Source: Fidelibacterota bacterium
Lineage (GTDB): Bacteria; Fidelibacterota; Marinisomatia; Marinisomatales; UBA1611
Assembly (NCBI GenBank): GCA_012964275.1
Contig: DTUG01000081.1
Coordinates: 1-15,287, forward strand
Direction of reading: 5' to 3'
DNA length: 15,287 nt
This document shows, piece by piece, positions 8,042-15,282 of the stretch. A program made the translations under genes and the position numbers. The notes below the pieces were generated by a model, which saw only the letters and a list, made by a program, of their open reading frames with translations, made no database searches and was not told the DNA's origin. Positions within the stretch are counted from its first letter, which is position 1. Each line of letters begins with the position of its first letter.

Positions 8042-9361
8042 CTAAGGTTCGAGACGACCCATCCGGCGATATTTTTCCTGATATTTTTCATAAAGCATTT
8101 TCTGACGGTCGCTCAGATCTACCTCGCGGCCTTGAATATAAGCTTTCAAAACGTTGGTGGTCATCTCCATTGGTAAATTATCGGCAATAAAAAATGTTGC
8201 ATCTTTTCCTAAATCCAACGAACCTACCTTATCGTCTATTCCCAGTATTTCAGCTGCGCTCAGCGTGATGGACCGTAATGCTTCAGACCGAGATAAGCCA
8301 TAAGCAGCTGCCCGCATAGCTTCATTAGGCAGAGTGCGGACATGACCATCATATGGATATCCGGTTTTAGTGGCAAAACAAAAATGTACACCGTTTTGTT
8401 TAAGAATGAATGGGGTCTTGTATGGCTGGTGAATGGGTTCATAACGGCGCATTGGTGTGGTAGCAACTGTTTGCAGTATAACCGGGATGTTATGTCTAAC
8501 CAGCAGATCAGAAATACGCCAGCTATCGCGGCCGCCAACAATTGTAATCTTAAGGTCATGCTTATTGGCCCAGCGGACGGCTGATTCAATCTGTCGAACC
8601 TCATTAGCATGTATGAATATGGGTTTTTGTTCGATGATGAAAGGGATCATGGCTTCCAGGCGCAAGTCAGTTTCTTGTAGCTCGGTTGCTTTACGTTTCT
8701 TCTGTTTAATACGTTTAAAGTAAGCCCGGACATCCCGAATGAGATAATCCAATTCTCTGATTGATTTCTGAATCTCTTGACGCTGATCTTTTTCAGATTT
8801 TTTAACATTTTTGCCATAACGGATCCGCATGTCAGGCCAGTTCAGGTGCAGTGCCGTAGGATGTTTTAGTGTAGCATCTTCCCAGGTCCAACCATCCATC
8901 ATCATTACCGAGGACTGACCTGAAATACGTCCAGATACTGGTACCGCATTGGCAACAAGTACCCCATTGGACCTTGTTACTGGGATCAGCTCTGAATCAG
9001 GATTGTAACTGACATTGGCCCGGACATTTGAATTGATTTCTCCGGTTTCAGCATAGTCCCGAGTCTGGCGCACAAGTCCAATTTCTACTAATCCTAATTG
9101 TGTGATTGGCGCTATATATCCAGGCACCACATGTTTATCATAGATATCATAGACATCTGTCTCTGGTGAAGACATGATGCTTTTCTCAATGCTGATAATC
9201 TTGCCTTTGGCAAAGAGAATATCATATCCTTCCAGCACGTCACCTGAAACGGTATGCAGAATACCACCCTTTAGGAGAATGGGTCGTTTTTGTTCGGTTC
9301 CAGGGATTTGATCGCTTGCCCAGACGGACGCTGTTAATATTATTAAAACAAGTTTTTTCAT
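8042..9361 (-). CDS. Secreted amidohydrolase-like protein lacking most metal ligands
   Basis: A 439-aa protein with an N-terminal signal peptide (MKKLVLIILTASVWA). It has the composite amidohydrolase shape: the small beta domain (LLKGGILHTVSGDVLEGYDILFAKGKI), the barrel, and the C-terminal return 'SAAEILGIDDKVGSLDLGKDATFFIAD'. It belongs to the COG1228 (imidazolonepropionase-like) branch. The metal site is badly eroded: the expected PGxIDxHxH is PGYIAPITQLG (80-90), the beta-6 His is replaced within IVGGRDSW (274-281), and the beta-8 Asp region reads FCFATKTGY (327-335). His251 in IFIHANE is still present. A charged helical insert (about 187-235) replaces part of the barrel. Its ATG overlaps the previous stop (TAATG), so it is translationally coupled to the larger amidohydrolase and may be its partner subunit. 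It is probably not a conventional metallohydrolase. Confidence 0.85.
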   Translation of the reverse strand: MKKLVLIILTASVWASDQIPGTEQKRPILLKGGILHTVSGDVLEGYDILFAKGKIISIEKSIMSSPETDVYDIYDKHVVPGYIAPITQLGLVEIGLVRQTRDYAETGEINSNVRANVSYNPDSELIPVTRSNGVLVANAVPVSGRISGQSSVMMMDGWTWEDATLKHPTALHLNWPDMRIRYGKNVKKSEKDQRQEIQKSIRELDYLIRDVRAYFKRIKQKKRKATELQETDLRLEAMIPFIIEQKPIFIHANEVRQIESAVRWANKHDLKITIVGGRDSWRISDLLVRHNIPVILQTVATTPMRRYEPIHQPYKTPFILKQNGVHFCFATKTGYPYDGHVRTLPNEAMRAAAYGLSRSEALRSITLSAAEILGIDDKVGSLDLGKDATFFIADNLPMEMTTNVLKAYIQGREVDLSDRQKMLYEKYQEKYRRMGRLEP

Positions 9362-12300
9362 TATTGCCGTTCCATTGGAAACCGGATATTATCCAATAAA
9401 TTGCATTGATGTCCCCAATGAGGCGTGTTGGCATTAGGCCTAATGGGTCTTTCTCCTGATCTTTCGGGTGAAGCAAGGATTTTTTGTATTAAATCATTAC
9501 GCAATTCCTTGTCACGTATTTCCAAATCGGTGTTCTCTGATTTTGAAAAATAGCGTATTCCATCGATCCAGGTTTCTTCCACATGACTGTAGATGGATAA
9601 GGGAGGTCCATCCCAGATAACGAAATCTGCGTCTTTTCCCACTTCGAGAGAACCGACCCATTTATCTATTTTTAACTGTATAGCTGGGTTAATTGTGACA
9701 TACTTTATGGCATCATCTTCTGTAAGCCTACCATACTTCACAGCTTTAATCGCCTCTGTATTTAAGCGTCTTGCTAATTCGTCATCATCTGAATTGAACG
9801 ATACTACAACGTCATTCCGGGTCATTAATGCACCATTGTAGGGAATAGCATCAATGACTTCATATTTATATTGCCACCAGTCTGAAAATGTGGAAGCACC
9901 TGCTCCGTGTTCAGCAATGCGGTCTGCTACTTTATATCCTTCCAGTACATGCTGAAATGTAGCAATCGTAAAACCAAAATCCTCAGCAACTCGGGTCAGC
10001 ATCAATATTTCATCCTGACGGTACGAATGAGAGTGCACCAGACGTTCACCTTCAAGAATTTCAACTAAAGCATCTAATTCCAGGTTGCGGCGGGGCGGAA
10101 CCTTTGTACGTTGCATTCTTGAGTTTCGATCGTAGTTCTCCTTTTTGTGCTTATAATCCAGTGCAGCCCGGAAAGCATCTCTAATAACTTGTTCAACGCC
10201 CATACGAGTTTGGGGATACCGACCCGTACTTTCCCAGTTAGCCTGTTTTACATTTTCGCCCAAAGCGAACTTGATACCCTGCGGTGCTTCCTGGAAGATT
10301 AATTCTTCTGGTCCTTTTCCCCAGCGTAGTTTAATAACAGCGTTTTGCCCTCCGATGGGATTTGCAGACCCATGCAATACATTAGCTGTTGTCAGTCCTC
10401 CGCCAAGCTGCCTGTAGATATTAATATCATCTGCATCTAGCACATCTCGGATTCTGACTTCAGCAGTTACATTTTGCACACCCTCGTTAATGGATGCGGC
10501 AGCAGAATGGCTGTGGCAGTCGATTAAACCGGGTGTAACGTGTTTACCGGCTCCTTCGATGATCACCGCACTTCCCATAGGTACTGTAATATCCGGTGCT
10601 ACCTGCTCAATTTTTCCATCTACAAAAAGGATGTCCCATTCTGCCAGCGTTCCATTCGGTCCGCAAGTCCACAGGGTGGCGTCGTTAATCAAGACAGCAT
10701 TGGGTTTATCGGGAGGGAATTGAAGGCCATAAGCACCTTCCGGATAGACAATGGCTAGATCACTGGGTTTTTCAGGTGTTCGGGGTTTGGGTTCTTTTTT
10801 TGCTTTTCGATCCGCTTGGAAAGGCAATTTTTGCCCTGTTGCGTCCAGGATGATACCGGTTATTTGATCTTTGGATAATGTGCCGTTGAAAATTAAAATA
10901 CCCGAAAAACCAAAAGCGTTTCCTGATACTGAAAATAAAATTGAAGCTTCAAAAATATCCAGGTTCTGGATTTTTATTTTTTCATTTTCTACAGTAATGG
11001 TGCCGTTTAGTTTGCCGCGATTATTAGGCATCTTAGGATGGAATGAGGATGCGTCCTTTTTACCTTTACCTGATTTAATGAATTCCAGGTCATATGCGGA
11101 GCCGTGGAATTTTAAGGACCATTGGCCTTCAAAATTCAACTTATGGCGAGGAGCAATATAGAATTCCTTTCCGCTGACCCAAAGAGATACTACCCGTGAT
11201 TTGGGATCAAAATATTCACCATCAACTACGATAAGATTGGCCATGAATCCGGGTGCGATCTTGCCTAATGATTTTTCCATACCCATGGCTTCCGCAGGTT
11301 GGGTGGTTAGTGCAGCTAGTGCCAGATCTTCAGGTAAACCGCGATCCAGTACGCGTTGTAAATTGGTTCGGAATTGGGTTCTATTTTTTAGTCCGTGGGT
11401 CGTTAGCGCAAAATCCAGACCGGCATTATTTACACGCTGAAGATTATCTGGTGCCAGATCCCAGTGCTTTAATTGTTCTGTCGAATATTGGAGACCAATG
11501 TAAGAATCTGTGACCCTTGCTTTAGTGGGAAATTCAAGAGGGAATATAAAAAAAGGTTTCTGTTCCTCAAAAAATTCCAAACGCCTGTACTCGTAGCCAC
11601 TGCCCAATAGCCAGGGTGTCAGGCTGAATTCTTTCGTTATATTCAGTGCCCTGTGGGCAAAATGTTCATCCCTCGTCAGAAAAATAAAAGGTTTTTTAAG
11701 TTGCCGTGACATATCGATGCTTTCAAAGGAAACATTCGAAGGAATGGGTTCATTTTCATCGGGGTATTTTTCAAGAATTTGCTGTGCTTTGCCATACCAT
11801 TCCGCATCGATAAAGGTTTGTCGTATATGGGCAATAACCCCCAATAGTGAACTCGGATATTCTCTTTCACCCCATCCGCCATATTTGAAATCCATCACCT
11901 GAGCTATTGATGATTGGACAGGTTTTGGGGGATCACTAAGTGTTACAAGTCCGGACTGACCCCGAAAAATACCTTTTTTAGGAATAACATGAGCCATTGT
12001 AAAACCAAGGGACCGAAATTGTTTAAGGTCTTTTTCTTTGAAGGAAACGTCATCAATGGCCCGATACTCTGGCCGAACCTTAGAACTCCAATGGTCACGA
12101 GGGCTTTTTGGCGGTTCTTCCTTTTTGACCTCGACCCAGCTTTCAATAAATCCGGCATAAACATGGGCACCTTCCAGATCGATCTCATATGCATCGTTGG
12201 GAAGTTGAATGTACTTGCCGACCTTTTCGATCTGCCCATCGCGAATAATTATATTACCATCCTGAATAAACGTACCAGGTTCGGTATGGATTATAGCATG

Positions 12301-12405
12301 TGTTAATGCCCATACCCGGGGCGGATTTTTATGGAGAGCCTCAACGGGCTCAGTCTGTGACCATGACAGAAATGGTACCAGCAGAATACATATGAACCGT
12401 TTCAC
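9361..12405 (-). CDS. Secreted double-module amidohydrolase (COG1228-like), 1014 aa
   Basis: The protein has a signal peptide (MKRFICILLVPFLSWS) and two tandem amidohydrolase modules joined by a beta-rich segment. Module 1 (about 25-420) has the fold signatures, including LGKIAPGFMANLIVVDG (380-396), but no metal site: ESW (88-90) stands where HxH belongs and TTHG (335-338) where TTDG is usual. Residues 425-530 look like a lipocalin-like or other beta-sheet domain (GQWSLKFHG, GKLNGTITVENEKIKI), followed by a basic/proline linker (534-548). Module 2 (about 565-960) is complete: HVTPGLIDCHSHS with His631/His633, LVHSHSYR (789-796), ATFQHVLEGYK with His819, and SFNSDDDE with the Asp at about 873. 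GGGLTTANVLHGSANPIGGQ (668-687) is typical of imidazolonepropionase-like hydrolases. The substrate is unknown. The start is GTG at 12405, overlapping the LOG stop (TAGTG), with AAAAGGA upstream. Confidence 0.9.
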   Translation of the reverse strand: MKRFICILLVPFLSWSQTEPVEALHKNPPRVWALTHAIIHTEPGTFIQDGNIIIRDGQIEKVGKYIQLPNDAYEIDLEGAHVYAGFIESWVEVKKEEPPKSPRDHWSSKVRPEYRAIDDVSFKEKDLKQFRSLGFTMAHVIPKKGIFRGQSGLVTLSDPPKPVQSSIAQVMDFKYGGWGEREYPSSLLGVIAHIRQTFIDAEWYGKAQQILEKYPDENEPIPSNVSFESIDMSRQLKKPFIFLTRDEHFAHRALNITKEFSLTPWLLGSGYEYRRLEFFEEQKPFFIFPLEFPTKARVTDSYIGLQYSTEQLKHWDLAPDNLQRVNNAGLDFALTTHGLKNRTQFRTNLQRVLDRGLPEDLALAALTTQPAEAMGMEKSLGKIAPGFMANLIVVDGEYFDPKSRVVSLWVSGKEFYIAPRHKLNFEGQWSLKFHGSAYDLEFIKSGKGKKDASSFHPKMPNNRGKLNGTITVENEKIKIQNLDIFEASILFSVSGNAFGFSGILIFNGTLSKDQITGIILDATGQKLPFQADRKAKKEPKPRTPEKPSDLAIVYPEGAYGLQFPPDKPNAVLINDATLWTCGPNGTLAEWDILFVDGKIEQVAPDITVPMGSAVIIEGAGKHVTPGLIDCHSHSAAASINEGVQNVTAEVRIRDVLDADDINIYRQLGGGLTTANVLHGSANPIGGQNAVIKLRWGKGPEELIFQEAPQGIKFALGENVKQANWESTGRYPQTRMGVEQVIRDAFRAALDYKHKKENYDRNSRMQRTKVPPRRNLELDALVEILEGERLVHSHSYRQDEILMLTRVAEDFGFTIATFQHVLEGYKVADRIAEHGAGASTFSDWWQYKYEVIDAIPYNGALMTRNDVVVSFNSDDDELARRLNTEAIKAVKYGRLTEDDAIKYVTINPAIQLKIDKWVGSLEVGKDADFVIWDGPPLSIYSHVEETWIDGIRYFSKSENTDLEIRDKELRNDLIQKILASPERSGERPIRPNANTPHWGHQCNLLDNIRFPMERQ

Positions 12406-13217
12406 TAAAAATTGGGTCCTTTTAATTGATATTTTTCAATAAATGATGTGATATACTGAAATATTTCGTCTACCGAATCAGAAATGTGAAATAGATCCAG
12501 ATCTTTTTTGGAAATGGTTCCTGCTTCTACTAGGTAATCCCAGTTGATGACCTTATTCCAGAATTCACGGTTATAGAGGACTATGGGTACGCGTTTCTTT
12601 ATTTTTTGTGTCTGTATCAATGTAAGGAGCTCCATGAATTCATCCAACGTTCCAAATCCGCCCGGCCAGACTATTAGTGCTTTTGCCAGGTAAAGGAACC
12701 AGAATTTACGCATGAAGAAATAATGAAATTTCAGTTCCAGATCGTCTGAGATCCATGAATTTCCAGTTTTTTCATTTGGGAGAGATATTGTCAGTCCCAT
12801 TGAAATCCCATCAGCCTCTTTTGCTCCTCGGTTAGCTGCTTCCATGATACCGCCACCGCCGCCTGATGTAATGATATAGCGGTGTTTAGTTCCTTTGAGG
12901 CTTTTGCTCCAACGGGTCAGTTTGAATGCCAGCTCTCTAGCACTTTCATAATACTGACTCATTTCCAGATCTTTTTCCAGACGTTTTCTTTTTGATTTAG
13001 AAATAGAATTAGGAGCATTCAGTAAGGCTTTCTCAGCGTCAGCCTGAGATTTTATCCTAGCAGAACCAAAAAATACGATAGTATCAAAGATTTTATTCCG
13101 TTTTATTTTTCGTAATGGACCATAATATTCGGATAAAATACGTACAGATCGCCCGTCAGGACTCCCCAGGAAATCCCGGTGGAAATAAAACCGGTCTTTT
13201 ACCACATTTTTTGCCAT
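12405..13217 (-). CDS. LOG-family protein (TIGR00730-type nucleotide phosphoribohydrolase)
   Basis: A 270-aa cytosolic Rossmann-like protein of the LOG / 'lysine decarboxylase' superfamily. Diagnostic segments are FFGSARIKS (49-57), SGGGGGIMEAANRGA (118-132), MRKFW with Arg170 (169-173) and the PGGFGTLDE motif (185-193), which supplies the catalytic Glu and nucleotide contacts. Characterised members cleave nucleoside 5'-monophosphates (cytokinin riboside monophosphate, or AMP) to free base and ribose phosphate; none is a lysine decarboxylase. It exceeds the ~190-aa short LOGs because of an N-terminal extension of about 40 residues and a charged insert at 66-90. The ATG at 13217 has a strong GAGGA site 7 nt upstream. 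It is the first gene of the minus-strand run and overlaps the next by one base. Its link to amidohydrolases and beta-oxidation is not evident. Confidence 0.9.
   Translation of the reverse strand: MAKNVVKDRFYFHRDFLGSPDGRSVRILSEYYGPLRKIKRNKIFDTIVFFGSARIKSQADAEKALLNAPNSISKSKRKRLEKDLEMSQYYESARELAFKLTRWSKSLKGTKHRYIITSGGGGGIMEAANRGAKEADGISMGLTISLPNEKTGNSWISDDLELKFHYFFMRKFWFLYLAKALIVWPGGFGTLDEFMELLTLIQTQKIKKRVPIVLYNREFWNKVINWDYLVEAGTISKKDLDLFHISDSVDEIFQYITSFIEKYQLKGPNF
12417..12423 (-). promoter_or_regulatory. Ribosome-binding site for the 1014-aa amidohydrolase GTG start
   Basis: AAAAGGA on the minus strand, 11 nt before GTG 12405, lies inside the last codons of the LOG gene. With the TAGTG overlap and the signal peptide that begins at this GTG, it supports the non-ATG start and translational coupling. 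Confidence 0.6.
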
Positions 13218-13227
13218 GAACTAATCC

Positions 13228-13265
13228 TCGGATCAGGAAGGGCGGAAATTAAAACAATTTTTACC
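13228..13265 (+). repeat. Left arm of 38-bp perfect inverted repeat
   Basis: This stretch of the divergent promoter region is identical, over 38 of 38 bases, to the reverse complement of 15250-15287. It begins in the LOG ribosome-binding site and ends before the CTTGCCAAG palindrome. Because this copy sits in a coherent intergenic context, it is probably the genuine one. Confidence 0.97.
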
Positions 13266-13351
13266 CTTGCCAAGCCGGAAAGTCTATTTTGCTAATTTTA
13301 AGAATATTTGATGAATTGAGAATTCAATTGCTTGATTGACGAAATTCATTC

Positions 13352-13355
13352 GAGG
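13352..13355 (+). promoter_or_regulatory. Ribosome-binding site choosing the lipoprotein start
   Basis: GAGG lies 12 nt before ATG 13368. The upstream in-frame TTG at 13332 has no such site and would put twelve polar residues in front of the signal peptide, so 13368 is preferred. Confidence 0.5.
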
Positions 13356-13367
13356 TATTTTCATCCA

Positions 13368-13715
13368 ATGTTCTTGAGACACTTACTGCTGGGAATTCTT
13401 ATATTTTCCTGTGCGCCGCCCCCAGAACCGCCAAAACCAGTTATTATGCCGCCTATAAAATCATCCCAACCTGATTTTTCATCAAAGACGCTTTTTGGAC
13501 AGGGGCTTATGACGGAATATGAAATATGGGAATTTTTACGTGAAAAACCTTCCGAATCGATTGTACTGGAAACACTGGGCCTTCCAGATTCGGTTTGGCT
13601 GGATGATAATAACTCTACGAAATTTCTCTACTATTTTATTTCTGAGTATCAGGATTATAATACGGTGGAAGTTGATGCCCAAACAAACCTGGTATCCGGA
13701 TTTGAATGGGACTAG
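13368..13715 (+). CDS. Small lipoprotein, possibly BamE/SmpA-like fold
   Basis: A 115-aa protein beginning MFLRHLLLGILIFSC. A short basic start, hydrophobic core and Cys15 after IFS form a lipobox, so it should be lipidated and periplasm-facing. A proline-rich linker (APPPEPPKP...) follows. The C-terminal 50 residues have the pattern 'SIVLETLGLPDSVW...KFLYYFISE...NTVEVDAQTNLVSGFEWD'. That resembles the small helix-turn-strand fold of SmpA/OmlA/BamE lipoproteins, which assist outer-membrane protein assembly or act as inhibitors, but I see no decisive residues. The stop lies within the start region of the following SDR gene (10-nt overlap if that gene starts at 13706, 8-nt gap if at 13724), so the two are co-transcribed. 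Function is not assigned. Confidence 0.7.
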   Translation: MFLRHLLLGILIFSCAPPPEPPKPVIMPPIKSSQPDFSSKTLFGQGLMTEYEIWEFLREKPSESIVLETLGLPDSVWLDDNNSTKFLYYFISEYQDYNTVEVDAQTNLVSGFEWD

Positions 13716-14500
13716 GAAATAGATTGAATCTTTCTTTATCAGGTAAACGGGCCATTGTATGCGGAAGCACCAATGGCATTGGAAAAGCAACTGCTGATAA
13801 ATTAGCGGAACGTGGTGCAGAAATTATTTTAGTTGCCCGTGATCCGAAAAAACTTGAAAAGACTCTTCATGATTTGCCGGATGAAAACAACCAAACTCAT
13901 ATTACAGTTTGTGCGGATTTTAATTCACCAGATGAATTAAAAAACCGTATATCGAGATTATCTGATCCTGTTCATATATTGGTGAATAATTCCGGAGGAC
14001 CACCTGGTGGCGCTTTGATAGAAGCAAAGGAAGAAGAATTTAGACTGGCATTTGAACGGCACCTGATTTGCAATCAGATCCTGGCACAAGAAATTGTTCC
14101 AGGTATGAAAGAATTAGGATTTGGACGTATTATAAACATTATTTCAACTTCCGTTATACAGGTGATTCCTGGTTTAGGTGTCTCAAATACTATTCGTGGT
14201 GCGGTGGCAAACTGGGCACGTACATTAGCGTTGGAATTAGGATCATTTGGAATAACGGTGAACAATGTTCTGCCAGGATATACCGATACAAGCCGACTGC
14301 AATCGCTAGGAGAAACACGGGCAAATGAACAGGGCATAAGTCTAGATGATATACGCAGCGAATGGACTAAGTCAGTGCCATTAGGCAGGATCGGAACACC
14401 AGAAGAGATCGCAAGTGCGATCGCCTTTCTGGCATCAGATGCTGCAGGGTATATTAATGGAGCGGACATACCAGTCGATGGTGGGCGAGTAGGTGCATAA
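13706..14500 (+). CDS. Short-chain dehydrogenase/reductase, atypical active site
   Basis: A 264-aa Rossmann-fold SDR. The cofactor motif is CGSTNGIGKA (19-28); NNSGG (94-98) is the structural motif after beta-4; ISTSV (146-150) gives the active-site Ser; the end 'FLASDAAGYINGADIPVDGG' is typical of FabG-like SDRs. The usual catalytic YxxxK is missing: the aligned residues are SNTIR (160-164) in GLGVSNTIRGAVANWARTLA. This SNTxR form recurs, as I recall, in a branch annotated as 3-oxoacyl-ACP reductase, so it is probably a subfamily trait and not damage. An alternative start is TTG 13724, preceded by AGGA at 6 nt; it would give the family-like N-terminus MNLSLSGKRA. ATG 13706 has CGGA at 5 nt and overlaps the lipoprotein gene. 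The stop shares a base with the next start (TAATG), tying it to the aldehyde dehydrogenase. Confidence 0.9.
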   Translation: MGLGNRLNLSLSGKRAIVCGSTNGIGKATADKLAERGAEIILVARDPKKLEKTLHDLPDENNQTHITVCADFNSPDELKNRISRLSDPVHILVNNSGGPPGGALIEAKEEEFRLAFERHLICNQILAQEIVPGMKELGFGRIINIISTSVIQVIPGLGVSNTIRGAVANWARTLALELGSFGITVNNVLPGYTDTSRLQSLGETRANEQGISLDDIRSEWTKSVPLGRIGTPEEIASAIAFLASDAAGYINGADIPVDGGRVGA

Positions 14501-15282
14501 TGGAGAAAATAACCAATTTTATTAACGGCCAGTATATTGAACCATCTAACGGAAAATATCTTGATGTGTTTGAACCTGCTACAGGAAAAGTTTATGCACA
14601 GGTTCCAGCATCAGGCTTAGCTGATGTTAATAGAGCTGTTGAAGTTGCCCAGGCAGCTTTTGATAGTTGGTCGAATACATCATTAGTAAACCGTACAGCT
14701 ATTTTAAACCGTATTGCCGAAAGATTACAGGAACGCCTGGATGAAATGGCAGATTATGAGTCCCGTGATACCGGGAAACCCATTTCTTTGGCCAGGTCCG
14801 TAGATATACCAAGGGCCATTACCAATTTTAGGTTTTTTGCCGGATATGTTAAATCTTTTGAATTAGAAACTATTCTTGAAGGTGATAACTCTTCAAACAG
14901 AGTAAACAGAAGTCCCCTAGGAGTAGTGGGGTGTATTTCACCTTGGAATCTTCCTTTATATCTTTTTACATGGAAAATAGCACCGGCACTGGCAGTTGGG
15001 AACTGTGTTATTGCAAAACCATCAGAAATAACTCCCTATACTGCTTTTAAGTTTGGAGAAATTTGTCAGGATGCAGGTCTCCCGCCAGGCGTTTTAAATA
15101 TCATTCATGGCCGTGGTGATTCTACTGGTGATGCGTTAGTAACCCACCACCAAGTCAAAGCGATTTCCTTTACGGGTGGCACGGCTACAGGAAAAACCAT
15201 TGCTGGAAAAGTTGGACGAATGTTTAAGAAGTTATCTTTGGAAATGGGTGGTAAAAATTGTTTTAATTTCCGCCCTTCCTGA
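14500..15282 (+). CDS. Aldehyde dehydrogenase, ALDH8A1/2-aminomuconic semialdehyde dehydrogenase-like, 3'-truncated
   Basis: Residues 1-253 are the N-terminal half of an NAD(P)+ aldehyde dehydrogenase of normally ~485 aa. Landmarks include NFINGQYIEPSNGKYLDVFEPATGKVYAQ, IPRAITNFRFFAGY, the substrate/cofactor motif ISPWNLPLYLFTWKIAPALAVGN, IAKPSE, PPGVLNI, SFTGGTATGK and LEMGGKN with the general-base Glu. The wording closely matches animal ALDH8A1 and bacterial 2-aminomuconate/2-hydroxymuconate semialdehyde dehydrogenases, which oxidise the ring-cleavage semialdehyde in tryptophan (kynurenine) or catechol breakdown. After GGKN the family expects PNIVF-type residues and later the catalytic Cys. 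Here the frame instead reads CFNFRPS and stops at TGA 15280-15282, within sequence that is an inverted copy of 13228-13265. The last seven codons and stop are therefore probably artefactual. The gene overlaps the SDR stop by one base. Confidence 0.88.
   Translation: MEKITNFINGQYIEPSNGKYLDVFEPATGKVYAQVPASGLADVNRAVEVAQAAFDSWSNTSLVNRTAILNRIAERLQERLDEMADYESRDTGKPISLARSVDIPRAITNFRFFAGYVKSFELETILEGDNSSNRVNRSPLGVVGCISPWNLPLYLFTWKIAPALAVGNCVIAKPSEITPYTAFKFGEICQDAGLPPGVLNIIHGRGDSTGDALVTHHQVKAISFTGGTATGKTIAGKVGRMFKKLSLEMGGKNCFNFRPS

Larger units (their letters stand above)
13218..13367. promoter_or_regulatory. Divergent intergenic region with candidate promoters and a small inverted repeat
   Basis: These 150 nt separate the minus-strand seven-gene run from the plus-strand lipoprotein-SDR-dehydrogenase run, so both main promoters should lie here. 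Facing left, TTGGCA and TAATTT are 16 nt apart (minus strand, about 13251-13272). Facing right, TTGCCA (13267-13272) and TGCTAA (13290-13295) are 17 nt apart. The two -35-like boxes overlap in the palindrome CTTGCCAAG (13266-13274). All boxes are weak matches. AATTGA (13314-13319) and TCAATT (13324-13329) form an inverted pair that could be an operator. The stretch 13228-13265 recurs inverted at the right edge of the window. Confidence 0.4.

Noticed and set aside
11914..12306. 130-codon plus-strand open frame opposite the large amidohydrolase
   Set aside because: It is antisense to the signal peptide and first module of the amidohydrolase, with no ribosome site or family match.
13332..13367. 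Earlier TTG start for the lipoprotein gene
   Set aside because: There is no ribosome site, and it would place polar residues ahead of the signal peptide; ATG 13368 gives a normal lipoprotein leader.
15253..15282. Frameshifted or pseudogenised aldehyde dehydrogenase
   Set aside because: The loss of similarity is not a frameshift; the sequence is an exact inverted copy of an intergenic stretch, so a chimeric contig end explains it better than gene decay.
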